DNA of 64,000 nt. It comes from Rhytidiadelphus loreus. Its lineage: Eukaryota > Streptophyta > Bryopsida > Hypnales > Hylocomiaceae. Below, piece after piece: positions 21,495-32,800 of the stretch. The first letter of the stretch is position 1. Each line of letters starts with the position of its first letter. Made by a program: the position numbers and the translations under genes. Where the stretch lies: the NCBI GenBank assembly GCA_947034895.1, contig OX344761.1, positions 76,693,839-76,757,838 on the forward strand. The letters run 5' to 3'. Below the pieces are notes generated by a model. The model saw only the letters and a list, made by a program, of their open reading frames with translations. It was not told the DNA's origin and made no database searches.

Positions 21495-23160
21495 TGGTTG
21501 GATCTAGTGTGGTAGAAAAAAACAATTTGGCCTTCCAATTTTTGATTTTCCAAAGGTTTTGTGGAATAAAGAAATTCACACCTTTGTTTTTGAAATGTAC
21601 ATATGTTTTTATTATATTTTGAATACGAGGGCTATGAATTTGGTGTCTTTGCAAGAATGGATGTCAGAGATGGTACCTACGGGCTGAAATTTGGGACTGA
21701 ATTTTTGAAACTTTATTTGAAGATAGAAAAAACGATTACCTTTGTCGTAATATAACTTTTTTTCCAATCGGTGCCCGGGAACAAAAGTTATGCCCATATA
21801 GTCCAAACTCCAAAGCAGGGGAGAATGGGCATCAAAAAAATGTGACAAGCATTTGAATTTATTTTTCTAAGTTTTTTTGCCTCATAGATTATAATTTTGT
21901 CTATCCGGAAAGCTTTTTTTCATTTCATTTGGATATTTTATGAGAAAGTTATGGACAATCTTGTTTATTGGGCAATTAGAGCTTCTGGTGGGAAAAATAC
22001 CTTGTAAGATTAATTTAGGAACGCAATTTTGGCAATTGTTCAAGAAAAGAAGTTTGACATGGTTTAGTTTGCTTGCAACAACAATTTGACCGTGGGGATT
22101 AGTGCATTTTAATTCTATCTTAGAAAGAAAATAGATTTTCATTCAATCTCATATGTACTTCTATTCTACAAGTTTTTTAAGAATGAAAATTAAGTTTTTT
22201 TGAAAACCTTTTTTTTATTTAGACTCTCAACTCAATTCTCCACTATATTTGTTTAAAGCTCAAAACTCTGTAGTGCAAGAAATTAAAGTGAAAAATGTTA
22301 AAAGTCAAATAATGTAGTCCAGCAATGTGCTGAAAAAATTGTTTTTTTCACTCTAAATGCGGATATCTTGCAAAGTTGCAATCTGTAAGATGAAAAATTC
22401 TGAAATTTTTTCCACACATTCTCATACTAGTAAGGTGTAAGATCCTATGGTTATGTGTGGGAAAAAAACAATTTTCAAAAACAATTTTGGATACTTTAAG
22501 AAATTGTTGAGTAGAAGTAGGTAAGATGTAGTTGTAGAATTTAAATAATGAATATCTCTAAAATGAAATGAAAATGGTGAGAGTGTGCTATCAAGTGAAG
22601 TTAACTATGTGACCGGACCTAATTTCTTTTTAGATTGTAGAAATTGCCTGGAGAAACAAATCCTACAAGCAACTTTTAAAAGAAGAAGCTGTAGACTCAA
22701 GTTGCCCACCAAACAAAATGGTCCATAACTTTCTCATTAAAAATCTGAATGGAATGAATCAAATTTTTCCATGTAAACAAAAACATGTTGTATGAGAAAA
22801 AAATCCAAAAGGAAAAAATTCATTAAAAGATTTGAAGATAGCAATTTTGTGGGGACCGTGTATGGAATCATTGTGCGAGGCATTACAACAAATGTATTTG
22901 CATTTCACCAATTACATTTTAGGCTACAAATGTATAAGTATGCCCAAACCTTCAAAACCAAAGCAATAGAAGGTTGTTGTCCATAAGCATAGTAGTACAA
23001 TATACAGCCAAGGCGGTATAGTTTTAGAAGCCAATATCTTAACCCTAACTTTTGCTAGAGTACTACATTGTGCGAGTATGGATATACTATGGGCCTTACA
23101 TCTTGTATACTACTACGATTAACTAGAACCACCGTTGAAGTAAGTATCTCATAGAAATAT
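21495..23160. repeat. Intergenic; about 800-bp copy of the piggyBac-like MITE interior (21675-22480)
   Basis: From GGTACCTACGGGCTGAAATT (about 21675) to the A-rich stretch near 22480, the sequence aligns along its length with 48415-49215, sharing landmarks such as GGTGCCCGGGAACAAAAGTT and TTTAGACTCTCAACTCAATT. The TTAA-CCCCT ends found at 48.4/49.3 kb are not visible here, so this is a decayed or truncated copy. The rest (22480-23160) is AT-rich with no supported gene. Confidence 0.75.
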
Positions 23161-25668
23161 TTAATTCAAGTCCATTGGATTGTTCTGAGAACCACTCGTT
23201 GCACCTTGTTCGTAATCATTGGACTCTCCAACAACGAGTTTCTTCTTAGCACGAGTCCTTGAAGCAGGTCCATTTGCTTCTAAAATAGATTCCAAGACAT
23301 TGGAGTTCTTGAGAGCTTCAAGTGTCCTTTTAGTTTGCGGAGAGTGTAACTCCAATAGATAATCGAGTGCTTGGCTTTGATAATAAGGCCCGTATGTTGA
23401 GTCGAGGTAAGCCATACTATTCAAGTCTTCTGGAGTGGCATTTTCATCACGATTAGCCCCTTGTTCACCTTCAAAATTCCAACGGTGTCCTTCCGGATGA
23501 GCACCCCACTTGAAGGTTTGGGATGTCTTATCAAAATATCCACCAAGGCATTGAAAAAAAAACGCCCTCTTCCCTGCATTGTGAGCTCCTTTTCCCATAA
23601 GGTTGAATGCCACTCTTAGAATTTCACGCGGGTCCGTTTCCCAATTCAATTGTGAGGCAGCAGCTCCCATTTCTTGATCATGTAGGCCTTCTCGCCAACT
23701 CCAAAGCAAGTCTCGTCCCCAAAATCGTGTCTCTGCCGTCGTGTCTCTATTGTGTTCCCAAGAAGGTGGCATGTAAGTCATCAAGTTGAACATGGTATAC
23801 AAGCGATCATGGAATGGTGCTGTACAAATCACACATCGTCGTCTAATCAGACATTGAGTGATGAGACACTGAGGATGGTACACATGTGTACATGATCCAA
23901 GTGCCCATCCTCCTTCTGGCCCAAATTGTTCTAGACATATGGGGCATTTGGTATGATCCAAGACAAAATGAGCTGGCTTTGGCCACAATAGACTTTGGTC
24001 TTTTTTGTTGAAGTGACTAGACATCTGCTTTCCATGGTCCCAACCATTTTGTGCCCAGTCTATGACATTTTTTTCCGCCACGTCAAGCATGGACATGTTA
24101 TCCGGAAACATGTCCTCCATCAATGCCCATGATGTCAATCCATTCTCTCGTTTAGGGGCATTTGCTACAAAGTTCTTCGAAAATTTGTCTAGCTCTTTCG
24201 CAACTTGTTGAGATCGATCCACGGAGAGAATGCACGCGACCTTCCAATGATAGTATGTCGTTGCCAACACTGCCAACTTCTCTCGAAGCATTCTATTTTC
24301 CTCAGCCAAATCAAGTTCCTTTGATGATTGTAGATGTGGAATGGTAGGAAACGAAAGTGAATCCTGAGTCCCTTGCAAACCATCAACGTGCGGATTGCTA
24401 GAATCTCTTGAGACGAACGGAAGTGGTGCCATTGGAAGAATTGAAGAACGCTTCGTACGCTTGGCAGGGGGAGAAAGGTGAATGACATCGCTGGTGAGGT
24501 CCCCAACAAGCTCGTCCAAGTGATGTGGATCCTGCTCAACAAAGGTTTCATCCATGTCCGACAATGTGAAAGTTTGACGCTCTTTTTCTCGAAGGCCTTG
24601 TAATTCTTTGGATTGTTGAGAAATGAGAGCATTTTTTTGTTCACATGTAGACCGCCATTTCTTCACATCACCTTCTAAGGTTGCAATTTGTGCATCCTTG
24701 GTCTTCAAGAGGTCGAGAGCCTTAGCCAACGTCATCGCATTGTGAACAACATCAGATTTAGACTGTGGAATGGGAATGTGACTTGTGGCACATACGGGTG
24801 AGTCGTCACTTAAAGCAAAGTCGAAGACGTTGCTGGCGTCTTGTGGTGGCAAGATTGGAGTTGCAATTGTGGTTGAGGCTGATGCCAATCTAATTTTCGT
24901 GGTGGACCGTCGCACCTTCGCAGGATGTTTCATCTTCTTTCCCCGCGATGATGAAGTGGCTTGAACATTTGGATCTGGAACTGGAACTGGAACTGGAACT
25001 TGGACGGGGGTGATAATCTGCTCCTTCACTCGTACAAGCTTAGGAATTCGTGTGCCATCTGAATCATTATCCTCTTCTGATTCTTCCGTGTCCACCTCTT
25101 GAGTTTCTTTGTTTTGTGGATCACTTCGAAAAGGCCCAAGTCCACCCTCCGGAAATTTGAGAACCCCTCTTGGAATTATTCCAACTTCTGGACGCTCCAC
25201 GTAGGTACTTTCTTTGATCGTGGTCCAGTCAACTTGTTTGTTCAAGGTGACCTCAGCATAGGCACCTCTAGCAATGAACAAAGGGGCCTCATTCCTATCT
25301 ACAAAAGGGGTTTTGTAGAGGACCTGCCACAATTCTAAACACCTTCGTATGAAAGCTGGATTTTCACAATACTTCAAATTTGCCTTGTTATTGTGTCGGT
25401 TGTGATGATGGCGCCATGCCGGAAAGAACTTCCCGATGTGACACCATTCAATGTAGTCTTCGCACACCTGCATACTCCAAGGCTCTGGCTCCTCGTTCCA
25501 TTCTTTGAAAGCTAGGTGGTTATCATTGTTCAACACATGCCATCGCTTCTTGTGAATGTTACCCCTCCTTTTTCTAGTCTTGTCTTTGGCAGCCTTCCTA
25601 ATTGCACCAGGAGTGCGTACAGTGGAAAAAACCGGAAGGGACCCATCACTGCTACCTCCAGTTGCCAT
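23161..25668 (-). CDS. WCHI-family protein C with RING-type zinc finger
   Basis: ATG at 25668 gives 835 uninterrupted residues ending in TAA. The basic N-terminus is followed by the shared domain (WSMQVCEDYIEWCHIGKFFP at about 64-83, NNKANLKYC, FIRRCLELW, AYAEV, QVDWTTIK to about 152). The middle is long and acidic/Ser-rich, with a VPVPVPVP run and short coiled-coil stretches. A RING-like finger follows at about 575-615: CPICLEQF, then C-T-H-V-Y-H-P-Q-C, then CVIC (C3H2C3 order). The remaining C-terminus is globular, rich in Trp and Phe. RING fingers usually mark E3 ubiquitin ligases, so attachment of the WCHI domain to a RING suggests a targeting role for WCHI; that is inference. The neighbouring arrays at 25.8-26.1 kb read ACCCGC towards this gene. 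It lacks the leader block seen in the others. Confidence 0.75.
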   Translation of the reverse strand: MATGGSSDGSLPVFSTVRTPGAIRKAAKDKTRKRRGNIHKKRWHVLNNDNHLAFKEWNEEPEPWSMQVCEDYIEWCHIGKFFPAWRHHHNRHNNKANLKYCENPAFIRRCLELWQVLYKTPFVDRNEAPLFIARGAYAEVTLNKQVDWTTIKESTYVERPEVGIIPRGVLKFPEGGLGPFRSDPQNKETQEVDTEESEEDNDSDGTRIPKLVRVKEQIITPVQVPVPVPVPDPNVQATSSSRGKKMKHPAKVRRSTTKIRLASASTTIATPILPPQDASNVFDFALSDDSPVCATSHIPIPQSKSDVVHNAMTLAKALDLLKTKDAQIATLEGDVKKWRSTCEQKNALISQQSKELQGLREKERQTFTLSDMDETFVEQDPHHLDELVGDLTSDVIHLSPPAKRTKRSSILPMAPLPFVSRDSSNPHVDGLQGTQDSLSFPTIPHLQSSKELDLAEENRMLREKLAVLATTYYHWKVACILSVDRSQQVAKELDKFSKNFVANAPKRENGLTSWALMEDMFPDNMSMLDVAEKNVIDWAQNGWDHGKQMSSHFNKKDQSLLWPKPAHFVLDHTKCPICLEQFGPEGGWALGSCTHVYHPQCLITQCLIRRRCVICTAPFHDRLYTMFNLMTYMPPSWEHNRDTTAETRFWGRDLLWSWREGLHDQEMGAAASQLNWETDPREILRVAFNLMGKGAHNAGKRAFFFQCLGGYFDKTSQTFKWGAHPEGHRWNFEGEQGANRDENATPEDLNSMAYLDSTYGPYYQSQALDYLLELHSPQTKRTLEALKNSNVLESILEANGPASRTRAKKKLVVGESNDYEQGATSGSQNNPMDLN

Positions 25669-25839
25669 GAAATTTGCGGACGTCGCAAAATTCTAAGAAC
25701 CAAATGATAGCAAAAAATAGTATATATATTATCCAAAAGGGTCACGCATGCAGCCAACAAAGGTTGCAAGACAGAAAGCTTCAATGGAAAATGAAGGTGA
25801 TAGCATGATGATGGGCTACTGGCTATATAGGGCGAGTGA

Positions 25840-26135
25840 CTTTGGTCTAGGGGGGCGAGTACGGATAGGGCAACTGCGTATCCAGCGACTGCGGGTCTGG
25901 ATAGGGTGATTACGGGTCTGGGTAGGGCGACAGCGGGTCTCGAGAGGGCGACAGCGGGTCCAAATTGGGCGACTTCGGGTCCACCACCGGGTCTAGGTAC
26001 CTTTTGCGCACCCGCGGTCGCCCACCCGCGGTCTCCCTCAGAAATCCGAAGTCGCCCTCGCCCACCCGCAGTCGCCCACCCGCAGTCGCCCTCGTCGACC
26101 CGCAGTCGCCCCTACTCGCAGTCTCCTACCCGTAC
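25840..26135. repeat. GCGACTGCGGGT array 7, two opposed halves between divergent genes
   Basis: 25855-25985 has plus-strand GCGAC(T/A)GCGGGT copies. From 26005 to 26135 the copies are reversed (ACCCGCAGTCGCCC). Each half therefore reads ACCCGCAGTCGC towards the nearer gene: WCHI gene C on the left and the MULE transposase on the right. Confidence 0.85.
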
Positions 26136-26150
26136 GCGCCCTCCAGTTTG

Positions 26151-26180
26151 CCAAGTGGATGCCATGTGGCATCCACTTGG
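26151..26180. repeat. Perfect 14-bp inverted repeat
   Basis: CCAAGTGGATGCCA, two bases, then TGGCATCCACTTGG. It is a perfect hairpin or dyad 35 bp upstream of the earliest codon of the MULE reading frame. It could be an operator-like dyad or a cruciform. Confidence 0.85.
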
Positions 26181-26214
26181 AGGGGGGTAATTTCCTGTAA
26201 AGTCAAAGGTAAAT

Positions 26215-28620
26215 TTGACTTTTCGTGACGTCGTGCGGGCTCTACTAGACGTCGCGCGACGTCTGTCTGTCGCGGTGTCGCGCTTTCGCAGCGAACAACC
26301 CTGGGGCCTCTGTTTCGGGCGCTACAACTACGACGCCACGAGATCTACCCACAAGCACTGCAACTCAAAGCGTCTGTTAAAAAAACCCAGAGATTCACTA
26401 AAGCAATGGGGAGGGTCACTGAAGCGTGGATGCCTTGCATCCTTTAGTCTGAAGAGCCTATACCTCCTCCCGCACGTCACGGAGATTTGCATCTACCAAG
26501 GGCAGCACATTAATACTGTGGGCGTTCAGTGTCATGGCCTCTAGAACACTGGAGATCGAGGTGCGTTTTCATGGCACTTGTCTCCAAAAATCAAGGAGTT
26601 TGTGCTGAAGTTACTGCGTGATGGGCATAGTGTTTCGCAGATAATGGTCAAACACATCAAAGTTGTGAAGGAGTCCATCATGAACGGGAACAACATTTCA
26701 AGAGACATGTTTCTTCATGAAAGAGATGTGCACAATTTGGCCACTAAGGTTGCACGCGAGACCTATATGCTAGACACTCATGATGCTAAGAGTGCCCAGT
26801 TGTGGGTGCATTCGAACCGAGAAAGTGTTTTCTACTACCAAGAAACTGGTGTAGTCAGAGTGGGAGAGTTGACAGCATCCACAATGCCATTCACTATTGG
26901 CATTCAGACGCCATGGCAGCGGGAAGTTATGATTCAGTTTGGGCACGCTGGGGGTGTTTCGATCGATGCCACTTTCGGCACCAATGAGAATAAGGTAAGT
27001 CAAGCAGTCATTGGGGGCATCTGTAGTGGGTTAGGCATTGGATTGAATTTGACGTTGGCTACGGCTTAACTCCGGAAAATGGGCATTCTGTGCAGTTCCC
27101 GCTGTACACGGTCATGGTATTTGACGACTGGTACAATGGAATCCCAGTCGCTTTCATCCTCACGTCGCGTGCAACTCAGGAGGACCTTACTCCTTGGATG
27201 AAGGCGTTAGATACAACCTTGAAACGAGACAGTCCTGGATGGAAACCTTCTGCCTTCATTGTGGACTGCGCATAGGGTGAAATCAACAGTCTGCGGTATG
27301 TGGTTGTTGGTTAATCAGAACACTGTCATACCCTCCTGATATACAGGTTTGCTTGTAGGGGTACTCTATCAGGGCATATATGTGACCCATGACGGATCTG
27401 CACTACTCTCCAGGAGTCTATGCTACCGTAGCCGGACACGATGAATTGCCTGCGGCAGCCCCACTATAGAACACTGATTTCATATGCCTGGTTTGCGCAG
27501 CTTTGTCTGGCCGGATACAACGATCTTTCTCTGCTTGTGGCACATGCACAGAGCATGGCAGAAGCAAGTCTGCATCAAGATAACAAACGGAGGCATGCAA
27601 GCTGAAATTTTGAAAGGGCTATCTTCTATCATGTACGACCGCAGCGGACCAGGGGGAGACTCGGCCTCTGAGTGGGCTATTCGGAAATTGGAACACCTGG
27701 AGTGTTCTTTCCCCGCTGCTAATGAATTTTGGGCTTACATGAGGGAACAGTGGTTACCCAAAGTTCACATGTGGGTGGTTGGGTTTAGGAATCTGCCTTA
27801 TGCAGGGCAGGATACAAACGCTGCAGTTGAAAGTTACCACAGCTACATGAAATCGGTCCTCAAAGCGGAAAGGAGTCGAATGATTGGCCGGCGTGTGGAC
27901 TGGTGCGTCCATGTCCTTACGGGGGATGTGCTTACCCACTACTGGTACCAACGCTTTCATAAGGAGGGTGGCTTCCGCGAAAACCGAAAGGAGCGTGGAA
28001 TTGTAGTGTCCGCACTTATACTCGCCCGAGACATACCAGATTGCGACGTGACATTGCCGTTGTGCAAGGGGGGGCCTGCATATATTACATCGGCCACGCA
28101 TAGACATTTGCGATACGTCGTGTACAACCCTAGTGACATGTGGGCCATTTGCAACTGCGTGCATTCGCAGAGAGGAAATACCTGCAAACACAAGGTGAAA
28201 GTGCTCATGCTACTCCACCCGCAACTAGCCGAGGGGACTGTTGCAAGGTACTGCAGCACACTTAAAGGAACGGCTGCAACAGGGAGCAACCCGTGCCTAA
28301 CGCCCGCAAGGACCGCAGGGGCATCGTGCATGGCCACGCCTAGTCACGGATTAAATACGGCTTCACGACGGCACGAAACAGTAGGGGACTACATGCGAAA
28401 GATACAGGACCTACCGGGAACATTGACCGGCCAGGCCCAAGATCTTCTGGACTTAGTATTCGGAAACATTACACTAATGGAACACCTTCATACTAATTTC
28501 TACCAACTGCATGGCAAGATCAAGAAGTTGGCACACGAAATGGAGTCAGGAATTATACATCTGGTGAAGACAGTTCCAACGTTGCTAGTGCGTGAGCGTA
28601 GAGCGGGGAGCGGGGAATGA
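26215..28620 (+). pseudogene. MULE-type DDE transposase with SWIM finger, spliced, two in-frame TAG codons
   Basis: Three exons join in phase: about 26215-26994 (donor GTAAGT), 27096-27295 (donor GTATGT) and 27501-28620 (TGA). The N-terminal part has a Cys/His cluster (GCLASF...YLLPHV...QGQHINT...QCHG). The DDE core has SIDATFGTN (first Asp, before intron 1), FIVDCA (second Asp), LCLWHMHRAW, and NAAVESYHSYMK (Glu). A SWIM finger CNC...CKH follows near 28150. TAG interrupts the frame at 26542-26544 and again at 27273-27275, right after FIVDCA; both frames continue unchanged (GEINSLR follows the second). Everything else is intact, so this is a recently inactivated copy. The start is not certain: 26215 is only the edge of the open frame, and an upstream exon may be missing. 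Confidence 0.8.
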
Positions 28621-29886
28621 AGAGCACGGAGCGGGGATTTAAGAAAGAATAGGAAATAATTAATGAAAAAAATGAGAAATAGGGGGAATATAACTTAGAA
28701 TTTGAGTATATTCTGTGAAATTTGGATGCAAGTTAGCGTAAATTAAAAATAAGTTCAATGATAAGATGGATGAAAATAAATAGAGGCAAAGAAAAAAATA
28801 ATAGGAAAAATACCATTCCAAAAGTAGATGGAAGTAGAGTAGGCGGGGATGAAAGCATATGATAGAAATGGATGAAAGTTGTTCACTATTGAGATGAAAG
28901 TAGATGAAAATTTAGGATGAAACATTTGGATGAGAAATCGTGAAAGAGGTAGATGGATGAAAATTTTGTATGAAAATATTGAAATATTGAATTTGGATGA
29001 AAAACATGGATGACAAATACGAAACAGACAATTGGATGAAAAACTTGGATGAAAATATTGGAAATAGGAATTCGGATGGAAAAAATGGACGAAAAATTTG
29101 GGTGAATATATTGGATGTACATTTTGGATGGAAGTAGTGCACAATGAAGATTAACGTAGATGATAAAAGTTAAAGGGTTTAGGAATCTAGGATCATGTTG
29201 AAAGTTGATTAATAAAATGGAAGACATTACCTCCTTGTTACGAAGACAGTACTTTGAAAAAGTTTAGAACTGAAGTACTTGTTGACGATGGAACTAAATT
29301 ATAGAATTGGATGAAAGTAGTTTCACAATAAATTTAGAATCCATCAAAGATTAGGGTGAATAATGGCCTACATTAAGGCGATTTGCATAGCACGAAGGAT
29401 TTAGAGTACCTTCACATCTCTACGACAATATATGAATATTTTGAACCCAATGGAGGAAGAAGGTACCGCTGCAAAAAGTCTACACTTGTAATGTATGATC
29501 TAGAACTGCTTACAATAAGTACCCTATAACCGCGGTGGCATGGCAGCTACAATTCAGGAAAACTGCAGAAGACTTATTTTCAATGTAATTCACCGAACTA
29601 CTTGAGACATTGCCAGTGTGCTTGCACACTAACAATGAAGATCCCGTTTGAAGGTACACAGTCATTTCAGATATCACTGAATTTATTAGAGAAATGGATG
29701 GATGTCAGAACATGTAGAAAATCAGAAGATGACTATGAACATGTATACATTAACAACATGCAAAAAGCAAATAGAATGCAAGCTCAATGTATCGAAGTAG
29801 TGGCCCTTGTAGTCTCACTACATTTTCATTCATATATGTGAAACGAAATCAACATATTGACAACAGTATCCATGCTTCAAATAATC
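28621..29886. other. A-rich GGATGAAAA region, no supported gene
   Basis: After a GAGCGGGGAGCGGGG tract comes A-rich sequence with many copies of (A)TGGATGAAAA (about 28770-29130). A similar stretch in reverse orientation, with the same GTGAGCG...GAGCGG tract, lies at 44830-45240. Open frames on the minus strand here are Phe/Ser-rich repeat artefacts. Confidence 0.55.
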
Positions 29887-32800
29887 CTAATTTGATCTCA
29901 AATGTTTCAGGATTCCGCTAAGAAGCACTCGTTTGACCTCATTGAAACTAAATGTTGAAGCATGGATGAAGACATCTGAGGAAGATTGAAGGTTGCAGAT
30001 GACATTGAGAACAAAGTACAGATGCTTGCAATTTGACCAAGCTCCACGCTTCCCCAAGCACTTCAACTTCATTTCCTTGAAATAAGGGCAGGTGCAGTCC
30101 GGAAATGAGGAAATAGTAAGCATGTACTTCTCAATCCGAGGCTCTATTCCCGAGTCCATTGCTACTATGCATCCAAAACCAGGGTGAGGGACCATAGTTA
30201 CGCTTACAATGCGGGCATTCAGAGTTAAGGCCGATGCACAGTTGTTTTGGTGTTTTGTTGTGGGAGCCTTTGGATTTCGGCGAACGACCTTTCCAGTCCG
30301 AGTTGTAGGATGTTCATCAGCTGAATCTGGAATGAGATAATTACGCACAATTTCAATGCCCGCTTCTCCACCAAACAACCTCCGTGGGGAAATGAGGTGG
30401 CGTTGTGGAAGTTGGAAACCGGCCGCTTCAAGAGCTAGAATCTCGGCCACCGTCAATTGGGTGCCTAATTTCACCGGCCAAATAACAGGAACAGGTGGTA
30501 CAGAGAGCACCCATTTCCGCCGTGATCCTTTGACACATCGTTCAATGTCGTCATTGCAAAAGAAAAATTGCATACGATCATTACGATTTTGCTTGTAATT
30601 GACCATCATACCTGTGTATGTCGGAGCCGCTGTTGCAGTGCTGTTTTGCACTATTAGAGCTGTGCATTTTTTCTTTGTCATTGCCTGAAGAGCAAAGCAC
30701 GCCTTTGCTGATGTTTTTGGTAGTCGTGAAATGTGCCACTGCATCTCGTCACACATGCTTTCTTGAACTGCTGATACATGAGTCGAATTTGGAATTGCAG
30801 TCTGCCTCAAATTCACCTCCATTGAAAATGCATCTAGAACTTCAACATCTTCACTTGGAGTAATGTCCTCCACTATTGTGTTCAAATTTTGAACACTTGA
30901 ATTCGCTCTGAAGGATCTCGTTTGCCGACGAGGATGTGAGAAGTTCACTTTGTCCGGTCGGTGTGAGTCGTATTCGCATCCAAGTGGCATGTCTGCTTTC
31001 CTCTTCTGTGATCCAAAAACTTCTTGACCTTTGAGATGAGGCTCTCTGTTGATGAAAGCTTCAACACTTGGAATAGACGACAGTGCTTCAGTGAGTGACT
31101 TCGGGTTACCAGTTCGCTCTGCCGAACGTTGGGCAACTCGTAACAATAACTCTTCCTTCCCCGGTCCCATCCCTCCTTCATTTCCCTTTAAATATTGGTG
31201 ATATTTGACCATTTGCATGAATGCTCTGACAAAGTCATCGACCGTAGCTACGTATAAGTCGTTCCCACGCTTCCCAGATTGCTGAAGCCACTTATTGTGT
31301 ACAGTTTCCGCAAGGTTGCAAGACGGCATTTCGGCTTTCTCGGATGCAGTTAGATCCTGAAATCACAGGGGTATATACATGTGTCAGCTCTACATACGAG
31401 TCTTCCCAGGATGCCAAGCAAAAGCATAAATATATTTGTCAGAGACCACATAAGACTGAAGACTATGACCACAGATGAAATGGAAAAACGCGAGTTTTAA
31501 TTAGTCAACGTGCAGAGCGTTGAGGTTACTGACCATCGTCTCGGGACCGAGACGTTTGTTATGGGGAACCTACGTCTACACCACATCTAACCGAAGTGGA
31601 ACATTTGACAATGTAACAACAGAACTAATTTGACAGAAGGCATAACAAACATTGTTACAAATGAAGGAGAAAACAGTGAGGAAATTACAAGTTCCATGAA
31701 GCCTCCCCATTGGCGATAACGGAAATGCCAGAACGAAAGCCACAACTCTAGTTTGCGCAATCCTTCCACCGTGGTGGCACCTGATGACAACCACCACGCC
31801 CTGATGGCTAAGTACCGTTCCTCGGATTGTTGCGTTGAAGTGGCGTTCTTGTACTGCTTACATAGCAAACGATGTTGATCCTGCAAGTCTCCTCGAATGT
31901 CTGCCTTTGTATGCTTTTCCATGGATTGAGTCCAGTGAAAAAGACATGTCCTTTCACGGTTGAGCATTGGTACGGAAATATCCCCCGATCCATACACTGT
32001 CCTCACCGCATTCCAGTTTGCTTGCGCGCTGTCTGCCATAAAGCCCTTGAATTGCGTCCTAGGCACACCATGTCGTTCTACAACTGAATTGAGGTTTGTC
32101 CAAAAAAGAACCTGCGCTGCGCAATCCTCAGATTGCATGTCACAACAAGCGATTGTCATCACACGACAGAATCCGGAGTCATAAACGTGACACGCCATGG
32201 TCGTCCAATCCTTAACACGCTTCACGTGATCAAACATAATCCATGCTTCCTCAAGGTCTCCTCCAGTTTGCATTCGCTTCACCAAATCGACTCCACTCCC
32301 TGGCCCCACTTCAGACATTTTGAAAAGGAATACCTTATCTATGTCGGTCCCTTGACCTGGGAATTTGCTCTCCTGCACAAAAGCCCATGTGCTTGACCCC
32401 CTCAACCTTGTAATGCTGTCAAGAACTCCGAACTTACGCAAGAACTTGAAGGAAGTTACCTCATTCCTTATACTTGGGGAGCTTAAGTACTTGCATTTTT
32501 CTAGTACAGGAACAAGGGTGGCAAGGTCCATACTCTTCGGTTGCATTCCGTCAGGACATAGAAGAAGACCTCCTAACAACTCCTTTGTTGCTTCTAGGAC
32601 TATAGCGGAATTCGTGGCAGAAGGAGTCCTTTCCAATTGCTCCCCAATAAGAGTTCGAGATATGGATTTCATATCTCTGAGTTCACCATCCTTAACTGGA
32701 TGCTGGTGATGACCAAGATGGACGTATGCCCTACTAAAAGTGCACTTGCCTGCAACGTAATACACGTGCACATTACAACGCGCTATACAAGCAGGCGGCT

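Noticed and set aside
28755..29227. Phe/Ser/His-rich minus-strand frames
   Set aside because: They come from the GGATGAAAA repeat; no start context or homology to a family I know.
31537..31554. Palindrome as a transposon end
   Set aside because: No flanking duplication or second inverted end was found near it in the intron; kept as a possible binding site instead.
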